The notes beneath the pieces were generated by a model. It worked only from the letters and a program-made list of their open reading frames with translations, was not told the DNA's origin and searched no databases. Below, one piece after another: positions 54,254-64,000 of a stretch of DNA of 64,000 bases (position 1 is its first letter; each line of letters begins with the position of its first letter). The stretch lies in contig NC_039368.1 in assembly GCF_003573695.1 (NCBI RefSeq), positions 12,280,360 to 12,344,359 of the forward strand, in the 5' to 3' direction. Source of the stretch: Papaver somniferum. Its lineage: Eukaryota; Streptophyta; Magnoliopsida; Ranunculales; Papaveraceae. Position numbers and translations under genes: made by a program.

Positions 54254-57200
54254 TTAATTTGTGATGTTAAGCTTTTCCCTAAAATGATTGAACTTGTCCA
54301 CTGTGACGGCTTTAGTGAAAATATCGGCATTTTGTTCTTGTGTTGGACAAAATTGGAGCTCAATTTCCTTGTTTTCGACCAGCTCTCTGATAAAGTGATG
54401 TCGTAGCTCTATGTGCTTCATCCTTCCGTGAAAGACTGGATTTTTTGTCATTGCAATTGTAGACATATTGTCACAGTAGATAGTCGTCGGCTGCTTTTGC
54501 CTTTGTTGTAGGTCGGTCATTATTCTTCTCAACCATACTGCCTCACATGCTGCACTTGTTGATGTTATGTATTCTGCTTCGGCTGACGATAATGCCACCG
54601 TACTTTGTTTTTTAGAACTCCAAGAGATAACTTTTGTTCCCATACAGAAAACATAGCATGATGTGCTCTTTCGGTCTTCAATAGAACCTGCCCAATCGCT
54701 ATCTGTGAAGCCAATTAAATCATTATCTTTTTCTCTTGTATACTTGATGCCAAAATCCTTCGTTCCCTTGATATACCGAAGAATTCTCTTTGCGGCTGCA
54801 TAGTGTAACTTGCTTGGCTCGCTCATAAACCGAGAAACAATACTGGTAGCATTGACGATGTCTGGCCTTGTATTGTTAAGTAGATCAGTGAGCCGACTAG
54901 ACTTCTGAATAAGGTTGGATCAACTTTTGTCGCTCCATCATTTTTTACCAATTTCTCATTGGTACCCATTGGAGTTGCAATTGGTTTGCAATCCATCATG
55001 TTGAACCTTTTCAGTAAGTCTTCTGCATATTTTTCTTGGGAAATGAATATTTCTTCTGGAGATTGTTTTACTTGAATCCCAAGAAAATATCTCATAATTC
55101 CTAAGTCTGTCATCTCATATTCTTTCATCATCTCCTTCTTAAATTTTTCTGCCATCTCTTGTTTTGTACTGGCATAAATTAAATCATCGACATAGAGACG
55201 GAAGATTAGAAAATCTGTACCTTGTTTTTTGATGTAGAGTGATGGCTCACTTGGACTCTTCTCAAATCCATTATCTCGGAAATACTTGTCGATTTTGTTG
55301 TTCCATGCACGCGGTGCTTGCTTGAGACCATATAGTGCTTTGCGGAGACGATATACCATTTTTTTCTTTTCCTTTGCAGACATATCCTTGAGGTTGTTCG
55401 ACGTACACCTCTTCTTCAAGTTCTCCGTTTAGGAATGTCGACTTTACATCCAATTGGTAGACCTTCATTTTTAGTTGAGCTTCCATAGCTAACACCATTC
55501 GGATTGTTTCCATGCGAGCGACTGGGGAGAACGTCTCGTAGTAGTCAATTCCTGGTTGCTGGGAATATCCTTTTGCAACTATCCTTGCCTTATGTTTTTG
55601 AATTGAACCGTCTTCATTATACTTTGTCTTGTAGACCCATTTCAGACCAATTATTTCTTTATCAATTGGCTGATTGACAAGCTCCCATGTCTTATTTTTC
55701 TCGATCACTCGCATTTCTTCGTCCATGGCATGTCTCCATTTTTCTTCTTTTGCCGCTTCCTCATATTTTTGAGGATCTAGTGCTATAAATGCACAATTAG
55801 ATGTATCATAAATATCTCTTAGGGAACACACCTTTTTAGGTGGGGCACTTGCTTCCGATGAACTTGGACTTTGTTGTGTTGGACTAGGAGATCGCGGGCT
55901 TGCTGGTGGAGTACTTTCTTCTTGACGTGGATGATCTGGCTCGTCTTCGATGAATAGTGGAAACTCGTAGTTGTCTGCTTCATCATTCCAATCCCATGAT
56001 TTGAATTCATCAAAAATAACATCTCTTGAAATTACCAGTTCCTTTGTATCTGGCTTTAGAAGTCTATATGCTTTAGATTCTTCACTGTATCCGATGAATA
56101 TTAGCTTTTCTCCTTTTTCATCCAACTTTTCTCTATGTTGGGATGGAATATGTGAGTATGCTACGCAACCAAAAATTCTGAAAGAAGTTACCTCGGGCTT
56201 TTTCTTATTCCAAGCTTCATATGGAGTTTTGTTGAGAACTTCTTTTGTTGGCGAACGATTAAGGATGTAGACCGCCGTGTTGACTGCTTCTGCCCAGTAA
56301 CTGTTGGGTAGCTTCCTTGCTTTCAACATGCTGCGAGCCATTTCAACGATCTTGCGATTTTTTCTTTCCGCGACGCCGTTTTTTTGTGGAGTGTATCGGA
56401 CGGTAAGCTCCTTCTTAATACTGTTTTCTTTGCAGTAGTTGATAAACTCATTTGAGGTAAATTCTCCACCACGGTCTGTACGGAATACTTTTAATTGATG
56501 GCCACTTTGCTTCTCTGCCAACGCCTTGAACTCCAGGAATTTAGTGAATGCCTCAGATTTTTGCTCGAGAATGTACACCCACATCATCTTGGTATAATCA
56601 TCCACAAATAGGAGAAAATATATTCTGTTGTTGAGTGAAGTTGTTCTTGTCGGACCGCAGATATCGGTGTGCACCAATTCGAGGGGCCTTCTTGCTCTCC
56701 ACGATTTGTTTGTGAATGGAAGTCTATGGAACTTCCGAAGAATACAACCTTCACATATTTTATCTCCACCGTTGATATCAGGAAGACCAATTACCATGTT
56801 CTTTGATTTTAGAACCTTCAAGGATCTGTAGTTGAGATGCCCGTATCTCATATGCCATAGCTTGCATTCATCTATATGATTGGTACTCATTGCACAATTT
56901 TCAATTGATGGCATAGATAAAGGAAAGACAAAATTTCCTGACATTTTTACTTTTGCCACCAATTGTTTATTAATTTTATCATAAATTGTGCATTCTCCGT
57001 CTTCGAAATGTAGTGAGTACCCTTTTCTTATAAGTTGTCCAACACTTAATAAATTTTGAGCTAGGCCAGGAACATAAAGAACATCAGATATGTATCGAGT
57101 TTTACCTGACCTTGTACGTACGGATATGACTCCTCTTCCTTCAACATTCTGGAACTTTCCATCTCCGAGCTTGACCGGTGGAATCTCTTGCTCCTTCAAT

Positions 57201-57413
57201 TTTACGAAATATTCTTTGTTTCATGTCATATGGATGCTGCATCCGCTGTCGACATACCATATACCTTGCGCTTCTTGTTGCGAGGTGAGGCAGGAATAAA
57301 ATACTTGATTTTGAGAATCATTTTTCTCGGAATAGTTGGCTTCATTATTTTTAAGCCAACAATCTTTTTCCATGTGATTTAAGTTATCACATTTGGTGCA
57401 CTTGTACTTGCAA
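54254..57413 (-). pseudogene. Copia 3 pol: protease, integrase, RT, RNase H
   Basis: The protease WYVDSGCSIHMT (about 57262-57225) is followed by an in-frame TGA. From 57199: LWHMRYGHLNYRSL, CEGC, integrase HTDICGP, FRTDRGGEF and NGVAERKN, then GLKWVYKTKYNEDG and KSTFLNGELEEEVYVEQP of RT. A shift in an A run near 55370 moves to the frame with YGLKQAPRAW and YVDDLIY (about 55205-55185). A second shift near 54850 leads to RNase H with TDSDWAGS, SSAEAEYI and YCDNMST, ending at 54254. All catalytic residues are kept. The damage is light, in keeping with the similar LTRs. Confidence 0.92.
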
Positions 57414-57415
57414 TT

Positions 57416-58330
57416 TTAAGTTGCATGGCCAAACTTTTTGCAAACATTACATCGGGGATTTGAGGAGTAATTTTTTCCGTATCTTTGGTTGTTGTTATTT
57501 TTATAACCTCCTTTTCCTCTTCCACGTTCGCGGTAGTAATTTTTGGGTCCTTGATTTGATGTCGACCCTTTCTCGTGAGGTGATGTTGATGATGATCCCC
57601 CTCTGAAGCTTTCTTTTCTGGCTTCCGTATTTTTCTTTTCACTGAAATTTATTTTTGATTGAAATGCCTGCTCCAACGGTTTCTCCGCGAACCTATTGAT
57701 TCTTTTCTCGTGCGCCTCGAGTGAACCCATTAATTCATGTACTGAGAGAGTCGATAAATTTTTTGACTCCTCAATTGCAGCGACGATATGATCAAATTTG
57801 AATGGTAAGCTTCTTAATATCTTTTCTACCACTCTTTTATTTTCAATGGTATATCCATAACTACTGATTTGATTTACTATGCCAGTAACTCTTGAGAAGA
57901 AGTTCTGGATAGTTTCATTTTCTTTCATAAGTAAATTATCAAAATCTCGCCATAAATTTTGTAGTTTAATGGAGATTACCTTTTCTGATCCTTGGAATGC
58001 TACTTTGAGAATATTCCAGGACTCCTTTGAAGTTTTCGCCACCGAAATTCGAGGAAAAATATCTTTGCTTACGCCCTGTTGTAGAAACAGTAGTGCTTTA
58101 GCATATTTCTTCTTATTTTCCTTATACTCCTTTTTCTTTGCGTCCGTCCATGACGATAGAGCTTCTGCCGACTCTGGTACTTTATAACCATCTTCTACAA
58201 AATCCCATAAGTCTTGTGAAATGAATAATTTTTTCATTTGTAAACTCCAATAATCATAACTCTCACCATCAAAAATTGGAATTAGACTTTGGGCATAATT
58301 GAAACCTTGAATACTTTGGTTAATTGCCAT
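57416..58330 (-). pseudogene. Copia 3 gag (UBN2 type)
   Basis: A 304-codon frame from ATG 58330: FDGESYDYWSLQMKKLF, LWDFVEDGY, a long helical UBN2-type capsid with LMKENETIQNFFSRV, ILRSLPFKFDHIVAAIEESK and LMGSLEAHE, then an Arg/Gly-rich linker. It stops within the zinc knuckle CNVCKKFGHAT, where TAA (57416-57418) replaces the codon before the next Cys segment. In relatives gag continues into pol without interruption. Confidence 0.88.
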
Positions 58331-58378
58331 GGGTAGAGTTTTAGGATTACTGGGTTAGGATGGCTCCGATACCAAATT

Positions 58379-58917
58379 TGTTGGCACAATGCGGAAGTGA
58401 GACGGGTTTGTAGAAATGATTTAAGAAACAAAGATTGGTTAATTGAATGATAAGTGAGGCTTATATTAATTGGAAATGAAAGTGATACAATGGAACTTTA
58501 GTGTCGCAACTTTGGCTCACTCAATTTCTTACAGGAAAGTCACTTGGACTTGCACTTATCTCTCTAGCTCTCACTCTTTCTTTATCTACCTCACATGGAT
58601 TTTCAGATGATATCATTTTATGGATTACTACTGATCGGCACTTGCCTATTTATAGATAGTCCATGACCGACCCACTCTTGTAAACTCTAGAGTATTCTAC
58701 CACTTGACCGACCAACTAAGAAAAATATCTAGAGAAAGAATCATCCATATAATTGCCGAAGATGCTAGAAAAAGAAGTATCCAGACATCGTACTCTAGCT
58801 CCCCTTTTGGGCCAGACAAAGCTAGATTGTTCTGGGCTTTTCTTAACCCAGAAAACTAAGTCATACACTCTTCAAGATTATTCTAGAATAATCACAAATT
58901 AATTTATAATTTTAACA
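58379..58917 (-). repeat. Copia 3 upstream (5') LTR
   Basis: 539 bp, with TATAAATA on the minus strand at 58647-58654. It differs from the other LTR mainly by a short deletion near 58674. Confidence 0.92.
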
Positions 58918-58922
58918 GTTCC

Positions 58923-59820
58923 CATTTATCAACTTGGGCGCCAAGCATATCTTCCTCAGTAGGATAGATATTATTCTCATTACGCCAGATCTTCAAATTA
59001 TACCAGTACAATGCTTCTCTAATGATGGCACAGATGGAGAACTTACCTTTGTTAAAGGTGATATTATTTCTGGCCTTCCATATAGCCAGAATAAGTAGGT
59101 TACCATCTTTAGAGTGTTGTATCTCCCTCCTTCAGTCAGCCATTCGTTGACGTAGCTTTGAATAGTATTATCATGGTATGTATTGATTCTCAGACTCAGA
59201 GGAGAAGCAAACAGTACAGCCTGAGTATCCTGGCATTTTATGAACAAGTGTTCAATAGTCTCAATAGCATTATGACATAACCTGCATTCAGTATATGTCT
59301 TCCAATATTACCAGCAACTGCAAGTCCATTTCTTCAACATTCTCTACAAGAATAAATGAATTTTAGGAGGAACAGTCTTGACTTTCCGGAATTTCTTCCA
59401 AAAGTTGGAGTAGATGGTTGTCTGTTTTCTAAAGTATTCAAAAAAGATTTGGTAGTGAAGGTTCCAGCAGGATGATGAGTCCGGATAATCTTATCCTTTT
59501 AGTCAGTATCAGTTGTATAAAGTATGTGAATCTCCATAATCTTTTGGACATCTGACTGGCCGAAGAGCTGCTGCAGCTTGTTTTCATTCCATCTTTTGTC
59601 TTCCTGATTAATTAGATCTTTAACTTTCTTCAAATCAGAGTGAGCATCAATAATAATTTCAGGAATTTTGTTCATCAGATATGGTACCCAAGGGTCAGTT
59701 CTTATGTGAATGTCTTCACCATTAATAACAGACCAGCAACAACCCTTTCTTCTCTAAACTCTAGCATTGCACTCCAAGTGGATGAATGGTTTAAAATTTG
59801 GTTTCTACACTTCCCAGCAG
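58923..59820 (-). pseudogene. LINE ORF2 post-RT and zinc-binding region
   Basis: Minus-strand pieces: GCCWSVINGEDIHIRTDPWV (about 59745-59690), RWNENKLQQLFGQSDVQKIM (about 59600-59540), CRLCHNAIETIEHLFIKCQD (about 59285-59225), then YLFWLYGRPEI. Stops and frame changes lie between them. Together with 53238-53703 this is the last third of a LINE ORF2. Confidence 0.75.
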
Positions 59821-60399
59821 CAACCCTGCGAGAAAATGATTGGAACTATAAAATATATTCTCTCCGTTTCCGAAAAATTGTTCACCTTTCCAATTTGGCC
59901 AATTTTTAGGCAAATACAGGTGTGGTGCGAGAGAAAAAAAAATCAAATTTAATGATACACAATTTGACAAAGAATTTTCATCACTCAATTTAGAATTTTT
60001 TGATGCAAAAAAATCAACACCACTGCACGAGGTGTATTTCTTTTCTTTTTTTTCTGATGCAAAGAATGCATAATATATCTGGACATAGCACCACGGGCAG
60101 TCGGCACTTACAAAACAGGGCTGAATTGGGGCCCTGAAATAGTAATTGGCGACCCCTAGCTACAGGACACAAAAAGGTCATGAAATAGTAATTGGGAGTT
60201 ATCCCTTATCCCACCTTTTTAGAAATGGCTAAACTACCCCTGGATTATTAGTGTTAATTGAGTGTTGATTAGTTGTTAATTAATTTGGGTAGATTAAAAT
60301 CAGATTTAGGGATAAAAATTTGATAAAAGAAAAATTGTGTTTTTGTGTTATGGAGAAGAAGAAGTTGAGTTTTGGGGGAAAACTTAGGGTTATTTGAAA
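59821..60399. other. Noncoding stretch at the left side of the Mutator-like element
   Basis: No gene is seen. TGAAATAGTAATTGG occurs twice (60136 and 60181), and CTCCGTTTCCGAAAAATTG at about 59859 resembles a MITE end without a visible partner. The Mutator-like terminal repeat may lie here, but I could not define it. Confidence 0.35.
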
Positions 60400-60694
60400 T
60401 GAGTGATTCTAGTGGAGAAATGATGTTGGTGAAGCTTCAAACAACATACATGATTGTGTTGATGGTGAGATTGTCTCAACTAATCCTATGGATTGGATGT
60501 TTGATGAAGAGATGTTAATAGAGGAAACTTTGATAATTGTTGCAAATAAAGATCCTTGCTCAAAATGAAGGAACCAATACTCAAAATGAAGAACCCAAAG
60601 CTCTAAACAATCAGGTAAACTTCCTATACTCTTCAAATCGCATGAATGGTGCTCCAAGTGGTCGATTCATGGTCACTATGCAACAGCTCAGTGT

Positions 60695-61005
60695 GAGGGT
60701 CGTTAGGTCGTGAGTATAATTAACTAACGACCCTGTAGAGTCGTCAATGAATTGGCACCAAAATAAACGACTCCATTGTTCAGTTATGAAAAATCGTCAA
60801 TGAGGTTCCTAAAAGATGACGACTCCATCTTTTAGGTCATATAGAGTCGTTAACTCTATATTTAGAACCGAACGACTAAAAAATCTTTTACTCTCTGTAG
60901 CTATCACTCTAAGGGTCGTCAGTTAAGCATTACTATATACGGACGACCCTTTCATATTAAATGAGAGTCGTTTTTTATACATCTCTAATATTTACGACTC
61001 AAACT
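60695..61005. repeat. Left ACGACYC motif block
   Basis: Examples: GGGTCGT 60697, ACGACCC 60727, GAGTCGTC 60738, ACGACTCC 60767 and 60819, GAGTCGTT 60846, GGGTCGTC 60914, ACGACCC 60943, GAGTCGTT 60965, ACGACTC 60994. Spacing is irregular (20-50 bp), so this is not a simple tandem repeat. Confidence 0.75.
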
Positions 61006-61119
61006 GTTTTTTTTTTTTTAATAATTTCTGATTTCATAGAACCATTTCATTGAATTGTAAAAAGTCATACATCTTTCATAGGGTTAAATACAATACATGA
61101 TAACGATTCACTTCTACAC

Positions 61120-61592
61120 TCAATCATAAAGCATGTAATTGTACATGGTTCCATTGAAGATAAAATAGCAATCATGTAACTCAAACTTTTTCCCACGAAA
61201 CACCTCGTAGTATCCATACACCTTCTTCATCTGAAAACGCAAACGCAAACATACTTAGTTAGTATCGACCAAAGCTTTGGATAAGTTTTATCTCTTGTTT
61301 AAATACTTACTCTTATAGCACTCAGCATATCCGGAAAGGATTCCCTTACGGCCATAAATTCTCTTTTCAAAACATCACACTCGAATTTTATCTCCTTGAA
61401 GCGTTCCTTGACTTGTTTCAAAGACCTTGAGTTGCGATTTCCGTCCAATGCCACAAAAACGATGAATACGCGGTTCCACCAAGCATCCGATGTTTCATCA
61501 ATTTCTTTGTCTAGACTTTCAAAGTGGTTTGTGACTGTCAACCAAGATCTTGCAATGGCGCAATTCTCTTCGGAAGTGTAGGGAGTAGTCAT
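61120..61592 (-). CDS. Small trihelix/Myb-SANT-like DNA-binding protein, two exons
   Basis: Exon 1 runs 61592-61311 and exon 2 runs 61230-61120, with donor AGA|GTAAGT and acceptor TTTTCAG|ATGAAG; the product has 130 residues with no disabling change. Exon 1 has the pattern of trihelix/SANT proteins (YTSEENCAIARSWL, then DAWWNRVFIVF, RSLKQVKERFKEIK), with Trp residues at typical places. The C-terminus MKKVYGYYEVFRGKKFEL ends HDCYFIFNGTMYNYMLYD. Similar small proteins accompany PIF/Harbinger-type transposons and also occur as host genes. It lies antisense within a dead transposase intron, between two motif blocks. A role in binding those motifs is inference. Confidence 0.65.
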
Positions 61593-61672
61593 GGTGTTTG
61601 CTCTTTTTTTGAGAAGGAGAAGAGAAGGTTGATAATTAGGGTTTTGATAAGGAAGAGGTGAGATATGGGTCT

Positions 61673-61680
61673 CTATTTAT
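61673..61680 (-). promoter_or_regulatory. TATA box of the trihelix-like gene
   Basis: TATAAATA on the minus strand, about 80 bp upstream of ATG 61592, at the expected distance for a short leader. Confidence 0.55.
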
Positions 61681-61754
61681 AAAATTGAGCGACCCAACTG
61701 CCTCAACCACATTTGGTTGAGTTAAATTCTCCAATAAATGCAAATACTATCATG

Positions 61755-62055
61755 AGTCGTTACTAAAATTCGTTTACAACTAAATGACTCTTAGACTCAG
61801 TATATTTCGTTGTCAGGTTGGACATATATTACCGTACGACTCTAGAAGAAAACCGACCAGAATGGTGTATATATATTTATCAGGAGTCGTTAGTGTACAC
61901 GGAGAGTCGTCAACCTTTGTTAAAGTGTCGACAATTGTCATTTTAGCAGATTGACGACTCTAATGTAAGATGAATCAAAGTCGTTAATCTGCAAAACATT
62001 TGTTGACGACTTTATGTGGTGTCGTTGATCTGCATATAATATCTTGACGACCCTC
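61755..62055. repeat. Right ACGACYC motif block
   Basis: Examples: GAGTCGTT 61755, ACGACTC 61838, GGAGTCGTT 61882, GAGTCGTC 61904, GACGACTC about 61954, AAGTCGTT 61979, GACGACTT 62005, GTGTCGTT 62018, GACGACCC 62046. The right end is the reverse complement of the left end over nine bases. Confidence 0.75.
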
Positions 62056-63449
62056 TGATTTAATGGTTTTGTGTTTTGTTTTTTAGTTGGTAGTTCGACA
62101 ATGCTCCCAGCCAGAACCCGTATCTACATTGGGTCCGGATACCTCCTAATACTATATGACTGATTTGGTACGTTTACCTTAACCGAGTCGATATATTTAT
62201 ATATTCAAATAATTTTATTAGTGATCTCATGGTTGTCTAATTTAATTGTTTGCTCAATGTAGACATGGGAAACCAAGGATGACATCAAGGAATGACTTAT
62301 CCCTAAGGCAAAAGAGAAGATGTGTGTGGTTGTTCAAAGTAGACACGTCGATGGTAACAAGATGGAAATGGTATATGCGAGAGAGTGGGTAAGAATGGAG
62401 AAAGTCACAAAGGAAAGAATTACAAGTATGAGAAGAAGACGACTTGGGTCTATAGAACAAATTCCAATAAGTGTGAATGCCCCGTTCAGGATTGTTTTCA
62501 AAAGACGTCATGAAGCCGATCTATTCCGATTGTATAGTATTCCGGACGGTCGTCACAACCATCCTCCACCCACAAGTTTATATGGACACCCTGCATATGC
62601 CCGGTTGAAACCACATCAGATGGATAAAGTTAGGAAGATGAAGGGATTTAGACCACTTAAGATCCTAAATGCAATAAGGGCGGAAGATAAGGATAACTTG
62701 TCCACCATTCCTACAATCAACGCCGCCAAAGCAACGATTAAGAGAACTGAATGGGATGGTAGGTTCATTATGCAACAATCAGAGTAGTTAGCAGAAACTC
62801 TTAACTACGCCATGCAAACTAAGGTGGGTCCGGTTGAGAAAGTGACTCATATTTTTCTTGCACATCCAAGGATGATGGATTTGTCTCAGTGTTTTTACCA
62901 GGTTCTATTCATAGATTGCACCTACAAGACAAACAAGTATAACATGCCGATGTTGAACGTGGTAAGCCATACTTCGGATAAAAATTCATTCACCGTTGCA
63001 TGGTGTTTTATGGAAAAAGAAGAAATAGAGGACTATGTTTGGGCGTTGGAACAAGTGAGGTTGATTTATCGTGGAGAAGAGACGCCACAGGTTATATTTA
63101 CGGATAGAGATTTTGCAATTATGAGCGCCGTTCGTCAAGTCTTTCCACTTGCTCAACAATTTCTTTGTACGTGGCACATCCAAACCAATCTTTTTTCTAA
63201 TTGCAAGAATCAAATCCAAAAGATCCATACTAAGAAGGGTAATCAACGTTGCATTCAATGTGTTGGCAGTACTCAGCGTACATACGACTTTGCTCAGGTT
63301 CTATCACTTCTCCTTTGTCCGCTTTGCAACAAAATGACTTCATAAAAATCTTCACCCGTTCCCTCTGTTTGCATTCAAATACCAATTAAGATTAACATAA
63401 TTAAAATTGTATGTAAATGATTAACACAATTCGAAAAATAAGTACTTAC

Positions 63450-64000
63450 CACAAGCTTAAGAATGGAAGAGTCATCTCTAGTGTCGGCCGTAGAAGCATA
63501 GGAAGATGCTTTGTTGCTCCTCCTACCCGTAGTCTGATCAATCCTTATCACCCGACCGTCGGAGAAGCCTTCATACCATGGCATGTAATCATCGCTTACC
63601 TCGTGACCTTCGTTAACATGCTCCCACCAAGAGATGTTTATCCTACTAGTAGCCAAATGCCTATTATTCCAATGCTCAGTCTTAGGATCAGGTTCGTAAA
63701 CAACAGCCAACGCCTTTCTGTCCACCTTGCATTTCTTTAACTTATATTTGAACGGTGGTACATAATCCTCATCAGGTGAATCTTGAATATACCCAAGCTG
63801 ACGCATTACTCTATTCGGATTGTTCATTGATTATCCATAAGGGTAAACCAGAGGGCCATGGTAATATGCAAGATCTAGGAGTCCTCCTACTCTATCTTCC
63901 TTTTGGGGATCAAAGTTTACCTCTTTTCCTGTCATGTTGTCCAATTTTTGGCGCATGGCTAACAACTTCAAATTCTGAGTTTCCTCTTTGTCCTGACTTC
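63450..64000 (-). pseudogene. Plant mobile domain (MAIN-like) gene, partial
   Basis: Plant mobile domain proteins occur as host genes and as passengers of Mutator-like and Gypsy elements. The gene enters from the right edge: FDPQKEDRVGGLLDLAYYHG, then PLVYPYG, a TAA at 63831-63833, NNPNRVMRQLGYIQDSP, WNNRHLATSRINISWWEHV and DYMPWYEGFSDGRVIRI. It ends at a splice donor, LKLV|GTAAGT (63450). The family normally has Tyr at the TAA position, so one base change explains the break. It converges on the transposase gene at 60400-63345, and both probably belong to one Mutator-like element. Confidence 0.75.

Larger units (their letters stand above)
53704..58917 (-). mobile_element. Copia retrotransposon 3, minus strand
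   Basis: The TSD GTTCC (53699-53703 and 58918-58922) flanks LTRs of 543 and 539 bp that are near-identical. The primer-binding site TGGTATCGGAGCC (minus strand, about 58372-58360) and purine tract AATTAAGAGGGGG (beside 54246) are intact. Gag and pol carry two stops and two frameshifts but all domains are present. It is inserted in a LINE. Confidence 0.92.
53217..59820 (-). mobile_element. 5'-truncated LINE, minus strand, split by Copia 3
   Basis: The T-run at 53217-53234 is the poly(A) tail on the minus strand. RNase H lies at 53325-53700, and the upstream ORF2 parts lie beyond the Copia 3 insertion at 58923-59820. Joining across the GTTCC duplication gives continuous LINE order. No TSD for the LINE itself was identified. 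Confidence 0.8.
60695..62055. mobile_element. Putative DNA transposon unit with ACGACYC motif blocks
   Basis: A 1.36 kb unit lies in the transposase intron. It starts GAGGGTCGT (60695-60703) and ends ACGACCCTC (62047-62055), a short inverted repeat. Two flanking blocks (60695-61005 and 61755-62055) each contain about ten copies of GAGTCGT/ACGACTC or GGGTCGT/ACGACCC in both orientations. The central part carrying the minus-strand gene has almost none. A target duplication was not found, so the outer limits are tentative. Subterminal motif arrays of this kind are known from CACTA and some other DNA transposons. Confidence 0.5.
60400..63345 (+). pseudogene. FAR1/MULE-type transposase gene, broken
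   Basis: Transposase of a Mutator-like element. Exon 1 (about 60400-60615) is acidic (VSTNPMDWMFDEEM, in a frame shifted from the ATG at 60400) and ends at CAG|GTAAAC. An intron of about 1.6 kb ends at AATGTAG|ACATGG (62242). Exon 2: TWETKDDIKE, stop at 62293, KAKEKMCVVVQSRH, a WRKY-like/FAR1-type zinc region ending DGRHNHPPP (62545), and a stop TAG at 62785. The MULE domain follows: VTHIFLAHPRM, FIDCTYKTNKYNMPMLNVV, FTVAWCFMEKEE, VIFTDRDFAIM and FLCTWHIQTN. The domain includes the first two acidic residues. The end after 63200 is not family-like. At least three disabling changes are present. Confidence 0.85.

Noticed and set aside
59830..60030. Stowaway-type MITE beginning CTCCGTTTCC
   Set aside because: No matching inverted end or TA duplication was found.

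Overview
This window is nuclear DNA from a flowering plant, almost certainly a eudicot. It contains plant LTR retrotransposons (SIRE-type and other Copia, Tat-like Gypsy), plant LINEs, a FAR1/MULE-type transposase, a plant mobile domain gene, a plant S-protein homologue, an mTERF relic and ClpP4 relics. A Ranunculales or poppy-like source would fit, but nothing here proves it. Most of the window is transposon, much of it nested. Only two ordinary host genes are clearly intact: a mitochondrial IscA-like 2 gene and a glucosamine-6-phosphate N-acetyltransferase gene. They are divergent around a 310 bp shared promoter.

Layout. From 1 to 23065 lies a four-level nest. A decayed SIRE-type Copia element (LTR remnants at 1-429 and 22811-23065) carries a LINE (430-19359, TSD AAATATTGGG) in its 5' LTR. 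The LINE ORF1 is cut by a non-autonomous Tat-like Gypsy element (1498-14862, TSD CATGG). That Gypsy element carries two further solo LTRs: 7716-9206 (TSD GTCAT), which splits an antisense ORF, and 11699-13596 (TSD CAACG), inside the 3' LTR. The SIRE relic abuts a truncated S-protein homologue gene (23054-23308, minus). A Copia element on the minus strand follows (23794-29172, TSD ACAAT).

From 29 to 38.4 kb there are LINE relics, an mTERF pseudogene, a 112 bp MITE, and the first copy of a scrambled segmental duplication (cysteine-rich peptide gene, LINE pieces, IscA exon 2 fragment). A minus-strand Copia element with close LTRs (38872-43697, TSD TTATT) separates it from the second copy (43.7-47 kb). 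The second copy has an open cysteine-rich peptide ORF, inverted ClpP4 fragments, a 5' tRNA-Asp half and LINE pieces. The IscA-like 2 gene (47559-50652, minus) and GNA1 (50963-51433, plus) follow.

From 53.2 to 59.8 kb a minus-strand LINE tail is interrupted by a third Copia element (53704-58917, TSD GTTCC). From about 60.4 kb to the end is a Mutator-like element with a broken FAR1/MULE transposase gene converging on a plant mobile domain gene. Inside the transposase intron sits the most unusual unit of the window, 60695-62055: an intact two-exon minus-strand gene for a small trihelix/Myb-like protein, with its own TATA box. It is bracketed by two blocks densely studded with ACGACTC/ACGACCC motifs in both orientations and bounded by a short inverted repeat. 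It looks like a DNA-transposon ORF with its own subterminal binding sites.
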